A stretch of DNA of 6,081 nucleotides from Elusimicrobia bacterium RIFCSPLOWO2_01_FULL_64_13 (GTDB taxonomy: Bacteria; Elusimicrobiota; Elusimicrobia; 2-02-FULL-39-32), in contig MGUT01000056.1 in NCBI GenBank assembly GCA_001800095.1, positions 1 to 6,081 on the forward strand, in the 5' to 3' direction. Numbering within the stretch: the first letter of the stretch is position 1; every line of letters starts with the position of its first letter. The position numbers and the translations under genes were made by a program. Of the stretch, positions 1 through 4,830 are shown piece by piece. Under the pieces are notes generated by a model. It was not told the origin of the DNA. It saw only the letters and a list, made by a program, of their open reading frames with translations, and made no database searches.

Positions 1-19
1 CAAAAGCGCCGTGAGACGT

Positions 20-28
20 ATTATACCA
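20..28 (-). promoter_or_regulatory. Candidate extended -10 promoter element reading out of the left edge
   Basis: On the minus strand the sequence reads TGGTATAAT, which matches the extended -10 consensus TGnTATAAT exactly. No convincing -35 hexamer is seen 16 to 18 nt upstream, where the sequence is CCGGTC-like, but extended -10 promoters often tolerate a poor -35. The element lies after the stop of the CsgG-like gene and would drive a gene or RNA beyond the left edge, since no start codon with a ribosome binding site follows in the remaining 19 nt. It is one of only a few AT-rich patches in this GC-rich window. Confidence 0.45.
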
Positions 29-34
29 AACCGG

Positions 35-52
35 GAGTCCGGGACCGGACTC
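35..52. repeat. 18-bp near-perfect palindrome downstream of the CsgG-like gene
   Basis: The half-sites GAGTCCGG and CCGGACTC are perfect 8-bp inverted repeats separated by GA. As RNA this would fold as a 6-bp stem with a 6-nt loop. It lies just after the stop codon of the lipoprotein gene, so it could be a transcription terminator or a protein binding site. No run of U follows on the minus strand (the next bases are CCGGTTTGG), so a standard intrinsic terminator is not well supported. Confidence 0.5.
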
Positions 53-79
53 ATGCTTCGTCCGGACTCATCTCTTCGT
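45..79. repeat. Imperfect tandem duplication of 17/18 bp spanning a stop codon
   Basis: Bases 45-61 (CCGGACTCATGCTTCGT) and 62-79 (CCGGACTCATCTCTTCGT) are adjacent near-identical copies, differing by one inserted base and one change. The TGA stop of the CsgG-like gene lies in the second copy (68-70). The first copy is also one arm of the palindrome at 35-52. This looks like a local slippage duplication at the 3' end of the gene. Confidence 0.6.
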
Positions 80-772
80 CCGGGTCTTCCCGGCGGCGTT
101 CAGGATGCGCCTGGCGATGATCTCGGCCGCGGCCTGGACGTTCAGCGCCTCCTCGAAGTCCGTGCCCACCCACAGGAGCTCCGCCGATTTCACGTCCACC
201 ATGCGCACGGCCAGGCCCACCTCCGCCTCCTGGATGTAGGTCTGCGGCATCTTGGTGACCCGGGTCTCGGTGCGGGTGCCCTTGAAGACCTCCTCCTCGA
301 CCGTGACCCACTTGTCGCCCTTCTTGAGCCGCTTGGTCTCCTTCTCGAAGATGGGCTCCTGGGTCTGTTCGTGGATGTCCACAAAGACGATGTTCTTTTT
401 CTGGGGGGCGTAGGCGGAGATTCCGCCCAGAATCAGGGCGTCGACCCCGAGCATCCGGCCGAGCTCCCGCGCCGTGGCCGGGTCCACGGCCCCCGACAGC
501 TCGAAACCCCGCTCCTTGAGGACCTCGTCGATCCGCCTCCGCTCCACGACCTGGTAGCCGGCGCGCAGGAGCGCCTTTTCGAAGACCCCGGAGACCGATT
601 CCCCGGACCCGGGAACGGAGGGAAAATCGGCGAACCCGAGAAGGGCCACCCGCCGGATATTGGCGGAATCGTAGCCGGGTTTGACCGCGACGACGGCCCG
701 GGAGCAGGAGGCGAGAAAGAGGAGGGCCGCCGGGAAAAGCGCCCGGCCGAGCCCATGGGCGGAGCAGGTCAT
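68..772 (-). CDS. CsgG-family outer-membrane lipoprotein (putative)
   Basis: This is a 234-residue predicted lipoprotein. Residues 1-22 form a signal peptide with hydrophobic core FPAALLFLA, and a lipobox L20-A21-S22-C23 places the lipidated cysteine at 23. Ser24 follows it, so the E. coli Asp+2 inner-membrane retention signal is absent. Residues 38-122 resemble the CsgG fold: RRVALLGFADF, then a helix leading to YQVVERRRIDEVLKERGF, then ARELGRMLGVDALILGGISAY. Residues 180-206 resume with the family-typical pattern of strands ending in SAELLWVG. In between (123-178) lies a charged, Lys/Glu-rich segment that could correspond to the hairpin region of CsgG. The ATG overlaps the TGA of the upstream TPR gene (ATGA) and has no Shine-Dalgarno sequence, suggesting translational coupling. 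CsgG relatives are secretion-channel or envelope-assembly proteins. No curli subunit genes are visible, so the substrate is unknown. Confidence 0.7.
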   Translation of the reverse strand: MTCSAHGLGRALFPAALLFLASCSRAVVAVKPGYDSANIRRVALLGFADFPSVPGSGESVSGVFEKALLRAGYQVVERRRIDEVLKERGFELSGAVDPATARELGRMLGVDALILGGISAYAPQKKNIVFVDIHEQTQEPIFEKETKRLKKGDKWVTVEEEVFKGTRTETRVTKMPQTYIQEAEVGLAVRMVDVKSAELLWVGTDFEEALNVQAAAEIIARRILNAAGKTRTKR

Positions 773-1308
773 GGTTGGGAGAGTTTCTCTATCTGGGTCT
801 TGAGCCCCTGCAGGTGCCTGCGGGCCACTTCGTTCTTTCTCGTGTCGGAAGGGTCGATCCTGGCCAGGGTTTCCCAGGCCTCCGCCGCCATCTTCAGCCA
901 GGGGAGGGGGGAGTTCCCGGACTTCTCCTCGGACAGGGCCCGGGCCTCATGGAGCAGTCCCAGGGAATAGTACCCTTCCGAACTGGGGCGGATGGCGACC
1001 GCCTTCTCGAACGCCGAGGCGGCCTCCTCCGGCTTTCCCGCTGATTTGAGGACCAGCCCCAAGCTCAAGTAGACCCGGTCGTCGCCGGGGTGCCGGCCGG
1101 CCAGGGAATTCAATATGGCGATGGAATCGTCGTTCCGGCCTTCGTTGGCGAGGGATATGGCGGCCTTGAGGCCTTTCTCAAGTTCCGGCTCTTCCGCCGG
1201 GGAGGGGACCGCCAGGGTCCCGATGACGGCCGCCGCGATCACGATCTCGATCAGGGCGGAGCGGCGCGATGATCCGCCGGGAGCGGTCTTGGGGGATGAC
1301 GGGTTCAT
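769..1308 (-). CDS. Exported or membrane-anchored TPR-repeat protein
   Basis: This 179-residue protein has a basic leader (residues 1-16), a hydrophobic segment at 18-35, and then tetratricopeptide-type helices. The clearest repeat runs from about 76 to 109, with YLSLGLVLKSAGKPEEAASAF and the P108 cap. Flanking helices at 43-73 (AISLANEGRNDDSIAILNSL) and 112-154 look like further, less regular repeats. TPR proteins act as protein-interaction scaffolds. The hydrophobic segment contains Glu21, which is odd for a Sec signal and makes it pilin-like; a Sec-type cleavage after PSPA (residue 38) or a Tat-like SRR motif (14-16) are alternatives. The gene is separated from yraN by 39 nt and overlaps the CsgG-like lipoprotein gene by ATGA, so the two products probably work together in the envelope. 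The exact role cannot be told. Confidence 0.75.
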   Translation of the reverse strand: MNPSSPKTAPGGSSRRSALIEIVIAAAVIGTLAVPSPAEEPELEKGLKAAISLANEGRNDDSIAILNSLAGRHPGDDRVYLSLGLVLKSAGKPEEAASAFEKAVAIRPSSEGYYSLGLLHEARALSEEKSGNSPLPWLKMAAEAWETLARIDPSDTRKNEVARRHLQGLKTQIEKLSQP

Positions 1309-1314
1309 ATTCCT

Positions 1315-1343
1315 AGGTTAGTAGAATTCGGCCCGGGATTCAA
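1315..1343 (-). promoter_or_regulatory. Weak candidate promoter for the TPR-lipoprotein pair
   Basis: On the minus strand TTGAAT and TAACCT are separated by 17 nt, matching the -35 and -10 consensus at 4 and 3 of 6 positions. The -10 ends 6 nt before the TPR gene ATG, so any transcript would start at or beside the start codon. The only Shine-Dalgarno-like bases (AGGA) lie 2 nt from the ATG, which is too close for normal use. The match is poor and the genes may instead be read through from yraN. Confidence 0.2.
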
Positions 1344-1347
1344 GCCG

Positions 1348-1722
1348 TCAGAGGGTGAACCCCGCGACCGTGAAGGCGGCGGGGATGTGCTCGACGCCTT
1401 CGGGGGTGAGGCTGGCCACGTCGAAGCGGAAGTCCCGGCCCTGGAGGTTCTTTTCCTTGATGAAGCAGGCCGCGGCCCTGCCGATGCGCCTCCTCTGGCC
1501 CGGCCCGACGGAGGCGGCCGCTCCGCCGTAATCGGACCCGGAGCGGTATTTGACCTCCATGAAGACGACGGCTCCCTTGGGCTCTTCCAGGACGAGATCG
1601 ATCTCGCCCACCTTGGTCCGGTAATTCCTCCGCAGGAGTTTCCAGCCCATCTTCTCGAAATGCCGGAGCGCCCGGGCCTCCTCCTCCGCTCCGGTCGCGC
1701 CGGGAGAGCGGCCCGCCGTCAC
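1348..1722 (-). CDS. yraN: YraN / UPF0102 family endonuclease-like protein
   Basis: At 124 residues this has the usual length of the UPF0102 family. The family signature is clear: an N-terminal acidic helix (GAEEEARALRHFEKMGW), then LLRRNYRTKVGEIDLV (residues 29-44), then VVFMEVKYRSG (52-62), a basic helix near 76-90, and FRFDVASL (98-105). D42, E56 and K58 make up the E...D...ExK-like pattern of the restriction-endonuclease-like fold, which suggests a nuclease or DNA-binding role, though the cellular function of the family is unsettled. The GTG start overlaps the rnhB stop (GTGA) and lacks a Shine-Dalgarno sequence, so translation is probably coupled to rnhB. The rnhB-yraN adjacency is common in bacteria and supports the call. 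It is the last gene of the translation cluster. Confidence 0.9.
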   Translation of the reverse strand: MTAGRSPGATGAEEEARALRHFEKMGWKLLRRNYRTKVGEIDLVLEEPKGAVVFMEVKYRSGSDYGGAAASVGPGQRRRIGRAAACFIKEKNLQGRDFRFDVASLTPEGVEHIPAAFTVAGFTL

Positions 1723-2378
1723 GCTCGCACGCGCTGCAGGAGCGCGCTCACGGGAGAAAAGCTTTTCCGGTGTATCTTCGCCGGTCCGAACCGGGCCAGT
1801 CTTCTTTTATGTTCGCGGGTGGGGTAACCCTTGTGCCGGGCCAGGCCGTATTGAGGATAGCTTCTTTCCAGGGCGGTCATGATCCTGTCCCGGAAGACCT
1901 TGGCCAGGATGCTGGCCGCCGCCACGGAGGCGCTCTTCCCGTCGGCTCCCGGGACGGCCTTCTGCGGAAAACCCAGGTCCGGGACCGGGCGTCCGTCCAC
2001 CAGGATCAGGTCCGGGGACAGCCCCGGGTAGCGCCGCAGGAGGTTCGCGACGGCCAGTTTCATGGCGTGGTGCGTGGCCTGGAGGATGTTCCGCTCGTCG
2101 ATCAGGTCCACCGTCCCGAGCCCGAAGGCCCAGCGGACGCGGGGGCGCAGATGGTCGTAGAGGACGTTTCGCCGGCGCGGGGTGAGTTTTTTGGAGTCGT
2201 CGATGCGGCGGTCCCGGAAGGTCCGGGGGAGAACGGCGGCGCAGGCGACCACAGGACCGGCCAGGGGGCCGCGGCCGGCCTCATCCACGCCGATCAGGCA
2301 GAACTCGCGGGAGCCGGAGGAGCGGAGTTTTCTGATGCGAGCGTCGTAACGGTGGAGGCGCTCTCCGCCCGGCGGCAT
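1719..2378 (-). CDS. rnhB: Ribonuclease HII
   Basis: RNase HII cuts the RNA strand of RNA-DNA hybrids and initiates removal of single ribonucleotides misincorporated in DNA. The 219-residue protein shows all family motifs: IGVDEAGRGPLAGPV (29-43) with catalytic Asp32 and Glu33, DSKKL (61-65), LILVDG (124-129) with Asp128, and GADGKSASVAAASILAKV (144-161) with Asp146. The signature YPQYGLARHKGYPT (174-187) and HRKSFSPV (203-210) follow. All four metal-binding acidic residues known from E. coli RNase HII (D16, E17, D108, D126) have counterparts, so the enzyme should be active. The N-terminus is about 15 residues longer than in E. coli and basic. Its ATG overlaps the rplS TAA by one base (TAATG), and it overlaps yraN at the other end. 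Confidence 0.96.
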   Translation of the reverse strand: MPPGGERLHRYDARIRKLRSSGSREFCLIGVDEAGRGPLAGPVVACAAVLPRTFRDRRIDDSKKLTPRRRNVLYDHLRPRVRWAFGLGTVDLIDERNILQATHHAMKLAVANLLRRYPGLSPDLILVDGRPVPDLGFPQKAVPGADGKSASVAAASILAKVFRDRIMTALERSYPQYGLARHKGYPTREHKRRLARFGPAKIHRKSFSPVSALLQRVRA

Positions 2379-2833
2379 TACCGCGAAATGGCGGGTTCGG
2401 GGGCGGCCTGGATCGCCGGGGCCTGCGGAGCCGCGGCGGTCCCGTCCGGCGAATCTGCGGACGGGGCGCCTTTGGGCGAATGGTCTTCCTTTTCGGCGAG
2501 GCGCGCGGCCTTGCCGGAAAGTTTCCTTAGATAATAGAGCTTCGAGCGCCGGGCCTTGCCGGAGCGGAGGAGCTCGATCTTTTCGATGCGCGGGGAATGG
2601 AGGGGGAACGTGCGCTCCACTCCGATCCCGAAGGAGGTCTTCCTCACCGTGAACATTTCCGAGGTCCGCCCGCCCGTGCGGCGCAGGACGATCCCTTCGA
2701 AAGGCTGGACCCGCTCGGAGTCGCCCTCCACCACCTTGACGTGCACCCGGACGGTGTCTCCGGGACGGAAGGCGGGGATGCCGGCCTTGAAGTAGGGTTT
2801 TTCGACCCTGCCCATGATTTGATTGATGTTCAT
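2378..2833 (-). CDS. rplS: 50S ribosomal protein L19 with a long C-terminal tail
   Basis: L19 lies at the 30S-50S interface of the ribosome. Residues 12-112 are the L19 core: the Pro-Gly-Asp turn FRPGDTVRVHVKVVEG (22-37), RVQPFEGIVLRR (41-52), SEMFTVRKTSFGIGVERTFP (58-77, with the family signature), HSPRIEKIELLR (79-90) and RRSKLYYLRKLSGKAARL (95-112). The family usually ends near 115 to 120 residues, but this protein continues to 151 with an Ala/Pro-rich, low-complexity tail (about 117-151) that looks disordered. A strong Shine-Dalgarno sequence (AAGGAG, minus strand 2847-2842) sits 8 nt before the ATG. That ATG overlaps the trmD stop as ATGA, so both coupling and independent initiation are likely. 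Confidence 0.96.
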   Translation of the reverse strand: MNINQIMGRVEKPYFKAGIPAFRPGDTVRVHVKVVEGDSERVQPFEGIVLRRTGGRTSEMFTVRKTSFGIGVERTFPLHSPRIEKIELLRSGKARRSKLYYLRKLSGKAARLAEKEDHSPKGAPSADSPDGTAAAPQAPAIQAAPEPAISR

Positions 2834-3573
2834 GACGATTTCTCCTTGCCGGGTCCGCCGGACAGAAGCAGGTCCGGCCTTTTCCTGATCGTGTTATTCA
2901 TCGCGTCCCGCCGTCTCCATGCCGCGATCTCCTTGTGGTTCCCCGACAAGAGGACTTCGGGCACTTTCAAATCTAAAAATTCCTTGGGCCGCGTGAAATG
3001 GGAGCAGTCGAGCCGGTCCTCATAAAAGGAATCCTCCGTCACCGACTCCCATTCCTTCACCACTCCCGGGACCAGCCTGGAGAGCGCGTCCACCAGGACC
3101 ATGGCCGGGAGTTCCCCTCCCGTCAGCACGTAGTCCCCGATGGAGATCTCCTGGTCCACCCAGTTCATGGCCCGCTCGTCGATGCCCTCGTAATGGCCGC
3201 ACAAAAGCACGAGCCGGTCCTTCTTCAAGAGCGATCTCAATATCCCCTGGTTCAAGGGGGCGCCCTGCGGCGAAAGGTACACGACGAAGGGTTTCCGGCC
3301 TCTCCGGGACCGCGGCGCCGGCAATGCCTTCAGTTCTTTGAGGGCGCGGTAGACGGGTTCCACCTGGATGACCATCCCCGCCCCTCCGCCGAATTTTTTG
3401 TCGTCCACTTTGCCGTGGCGGTCCAGGGAATAGTCCCTTAGGTCGTGCAAGCGGACCCGGAGGATGCCTTTCGCGCGGGCCTTGCCCACCAGGCTTTCCG
3501 TCAGGGGCCCGGAGAACATCCCGGGAAAAAGCGTCAGGATGTCGATCTCGAGCCGGTTTCGAGGACGGTTCAC
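2830..3573 (-). CDS. trmD: tRNA (guanine-N1)-methyltransferase TrmD
   Basis: TrmD uses S-adenosylmethionine to make m1G37 next to the anticodon, which prevents frameshifting. The 247-residue product begins at a GTG overlapping the rimM-like stop (GTGA). This start puts EIDILTLFPGMF at residues 9-20, as is usual for the family. A longer reading to 3825 is open but adds only non-homologous residues. Motifs of the trefoil-knot SPOUT fold are present: KKFGGGAGMV (59-68), YLSPQG (99-104), LLCGHYEGIDERA (123-135) and SIGDYVLTGGELPA (144-157). The linker EDSFYEDRLDCSHFTRP (180-196) carries Asp181, the equivalent of catalytic Asp169 in E. coli; here PHYTRP is SHFTRP, a mild variation. The gene lies between rimM and rplS, its standard place. 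Confidence 0.96.
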   Translation of the reverse strand: MNRPRNRLEIDILTLFPGMFSGPLTESLVGKARAKGILRVRLHDLRDYSLDRHGKVDDKKFGGGAGMVIQVEPVYRALKELKALPAPRSRRGRKPFVVYLSPQGAPLNQGILRSLLKKDRLVLLCGHYEGIDERAMNWVDQEISIGDYVLTGGELPAMVLVDALSRLVPGVVKEWESVTEDSFYEDRLDCSHFTRPKEFLDLKVPEVLLSGNHKEIAAWRRRDAMNNTIRKRPDLLLSGGPGKEKSS

Positions 3574-3827
3574 CGCGGATTCCCCGATCCCGGCGGGCCG
3601 GCGTAAATCTCCAGGAGTCCGGGCGGAGGTTTCACCACGATCTTCTTGTCCTGGATCGAAACCTCGACGACCACGGTCTTCAAAGCCGGAATGAGCACCT
3701 CCCGGTCTTCGTCCCTGACCACGAAAACGTCGTTCGCTCCGGTCGGGATGACGTCCGTCAGGAGTCCCAGGAACATCCCATCGGTCGTCTCGACCCGCGA
3801 TCCTGCCAATTCGGAAACCTTCCACAC
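3570..3827 (-). CDS. RimM-like PRC-barrel protein lacking the N-terminal RimM domain
   Basis: RimM assists late assembly of the 30S subunit head and normally has about 170 residues: an N-terminal barrel plus a C-terminal PRC barrel. This product has only 85 residues, and they match the PRC barrel alone: ELAGSRVETTDGMFLGLLTDV (split here as residues 6-26), TGANDVFVV (29-37), EVLIPALK (43-50), KKIVVKPPPGLLEIY (61-75). The GTG start at 3827 is backed by GAGGT 8 nt upstream, and only 19 nt separate it from the rpsP stop, so there is no room for the missing half. The Tyr-Tyr pair that begins the PRC barrel in E. coli RimM, and is needed there for S19 binding, is replaced by Trp-Lys or lost. Position between rpsP and trmD makes this the rimM locus. 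It could be a minimal functional RimM, a remnant, or part of a two-piece RimM encoded elsewhere. Confidence 0.85.
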   Translation of the reverse strand: MWKVSELAGSRVETTDGMFLGLLTDVIPTGANDVFVVRDEDREVLIPALKTVVVEVSIQDKKIVVKPPPGLLEIYAGPPGSGNPR

Positions 3828-3835
3828 GGGGGCGG

Positions 3836-3840
3836 ACCTC
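3836..3840 (-). promoter_or_regulatory. Ribosome binding site fixing the short rimM-like start
   Basis: GAGGT on the minus strand lies 8 nt before the GTG at 3827. It lies in the 19-nt gap after the rpsP stop. This argues that translation of the PRC-only protein starts here and is not a fragment of a longer reading frame, although the frame stays open upstream through rpsP. Confidence 0.6.
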
Positions 3841-3846
3841 GAAAAT

Positions 3847-4140
3847 CTAGGCGGTTTTTTGGGAAGATTTGTCGGAGGTCTGGGGTTTGGGCTCGGAAAA
3901 TACGCCGGAACCGGCGAGGAGTTCCCTGACCGTCTCCGACGGCTGGGCCCCGCAGGACAGCCAGTATTTCACGCGTTCCTGCTTTAAATTGTTCAGGGTG
4001 CGGTTCTTGTCCCTGGGGTTGTAGTCCCCGAGGGTCTCCAGCTCCTGGGCGTCGCGGGCCGAGCGGCTGTCTATGGCGACCAGACGGTAGTAGGGCTGTT
4101 TGGGCATCCCCATTCTTTTAAATCTGATTTTAACTGACAT
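3847..4140 (-). CDS. rpsP: 30S ribosomal protein S16
   Basis: S16 is an early-assembling protein of the 30S body. The 97-residue product has the typical start SVKIRFKRMG (2-11), then PYYRLVAIDSRSARD (16-30), LGDYNPR (37-43) and RVKYWLSCGAQPSETVRELLAGSGVF (55-80). A charged tail (81-97, Ser/Lys/Gln-rich) extends about 15 residues past the usual end. The ATG at 4140 is fixed by homology because no other start codon lies nearby. It has no Shine-Dalgarno sequence, and a strong promoter -10 ends 8 nt before it, so the mRNA is probably leaderless. It heads the cluster with rimM, trmD, rplS, rnhB and yraN. The genes often found next to it, ffh upstream and khpA downstream, are absent here. Confidence 0.96.
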   Translation of the reverse strand: MSVKIRFKRMGMPKQPYYRLVAIDSRSARDAQELETLGDYNPRDKNRTLNNLKQERVKYWLSCGAQPSETVRELLAGSGVFSEPKPQTSDKSSQKTA

Positions 4141-4148
4141 AGACGATT

Positions 4149-4178
4149 ATTATATCTAATTTCAAGTGATTTTGTCAA
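4149..4178 (-). promoter_or_regulatory. Strong sigma-70-type promoter of the rpsP operon
   Basis: The minus strand has TTGACA (4178-4173), an 18-nt AT-rich spacer, and TATAAT (4154-4149), both hexamers perfect. The -35 lies inside the last codons of rpe, and the spacer spans the rpe stop. Transcription starting about 7 nt after the -10 would begin at roughly 4141-4143, which is 1 to 3 nt before the rpsP ATG. This leaves no room for a leader or a Shine-Dalgarno sequence. It is the most AT-rich patch in the window. Confidence 0.88.
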
Positions 4179-4830
4179 TCGAATTCCGGATGGCCGCGAG
4201 GGACCTCTTCCGGTCCCGGTCGCCGAAGATCGAGTTGCCCGCCACCAGGACGTCGGCCCCTTCCCGGACCGCCAGGGCGGCGGTCTCCGGATTGATGCCC
4301 CCGTCCACTTCGATCCTGATCTTCAGGCCTTTCGCCAGGGCCTCCTTGCGGACGGCCGCGACCTTGGGGAGCATGTCGGGCATGAATTTCTGGCCCCCGA
4401 AACCCGGCTCGACCGTCATGACCAGCACCAGGTCCAGCTCCGGGAGGAGGGGCAGGACCTTTTCCACGGGAGTCCGCGGCCGCAGCGACACTCCGACCCC
4501 CTTTTTAAGGGACCGGAAGAAACGCAGGGTCTTCACCGGGTCCGCGGCCGCCTCGCAATGGAACGTCAGGCTGTCGGCCCCCGCCTCCGCGAAAGCGGGC
4601 GCGTATTTCTCCGGGTCGGTGATCATCAGGTGGACGTCCAGGGGCAGGACGGTGGCCCCGCGGATGGAATCGACCACTACGGGCCCGATGGTGAGGTTGG
4701 GGACGAAATGTCCGTCCATCACGTCCACGTGGATCCAGTCCGCCCCGGCCGTTTCGATTTCGCGGATCTCCCCGGCCAGGTTGGAAAAGTCCGCGGAGAG
4801 TATGGACGGGGCGATCAGGACCTTTCTCAC
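4162..4830 (-). CDS. rpe: Ribulose-phosphate 3-epimerase
   Basis: Rpe interconverts D-ribulose 5-phosphate and D-xylulose 5-phosphate in the pentose phosphate pathway in the cytoplasm. The 222-residue TIM-barrel protein has the expected length and all signature segments: IAPSILSADF (6-15), DWIHVDVMDGHFVPNLTIGP (31-50), LDVHLMI (64-70), TVEPGFGGQKFMP (139-151), IEVDGGIN (173-180) and VAGNSIFG (196-203). The metal ligands His34, Asp36, His67 and Asp176 are present, with Asp36 and Asp176 being the acid/base pair in known enzymes. The GTG start overlaps the PASTA stop (GTGA), with a moderate AGGGA about 7 nt upstream. Its last codons carry the -35 of the rpsP promoter. One small variation is GVSLRPRTP, where GVALNPATP is more usual. 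Confidence 0.96.
   Translation of the reverse strand: MRKVLIAPSILSADFSNLAGEIREIETAGADWIHVDVMDGHFVPNLTIGPVVVDSIRGATVLPLDVHLMITDPEKYAPAFAEAGADSLTFHCEAAADPVKTLRFFRSLKKGVGVSLRPRTPVEKVLPLLPELDLVLVMTVEPGFGGQKFMPDMLPKVAAVRKEALAKGLKIRIEVDGGINPETAALAVREGADVLVAGNSIFGDRDRKRSLAAIRNSIDKIT

Noticed and set aside
19..24. TATTAT on the plus strand as a -10 element
   Set aside because: No plus-strand gene follows within the window; the same bases give a better extended -10 on the minus strand.
1321..1347. Inverted repeat around GAATTCGGCCCGGGATTC as an operator or terminator upstream of the TPR gene
   Set aside because: The match between arms is imperfect, with no T run and no adequate stem; it is better treated as chance.
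1770..2534. Long open frame on the plus strand opposite rnhB and rplS (254 codons), and similar plus-strand frames at 11-970 and 4166-4852
   Set aside because: These lie antisense to genes with unmistakable families, have low-complexity Arg/Gly/Pro-rich or Ser/Thr/Arg-rich translations, no ribosome binding site, and are expected by chance in GC-rich coding DNA.
3574..3825. N-terminal extension of TrmD to a start at 3825
   Set aside because: The extra residues are Arg/Gly/Asp-rich, match nothing in TrmD, and are the alternate frame of the rimM-like gene. The GTG at 3573 gives the normal family N-terminus.
3828..4140. Upstream continuation of the rimM-like frame inside rpsP as the missing N-terminal domain
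   Set aside because: The frame is open but its translation is Pro/Arg/Ser-rich and shows none of the G-x-x-G-x-x-G-type pattern of the RimM N-terminal domain; it is a shadow of rpsP.
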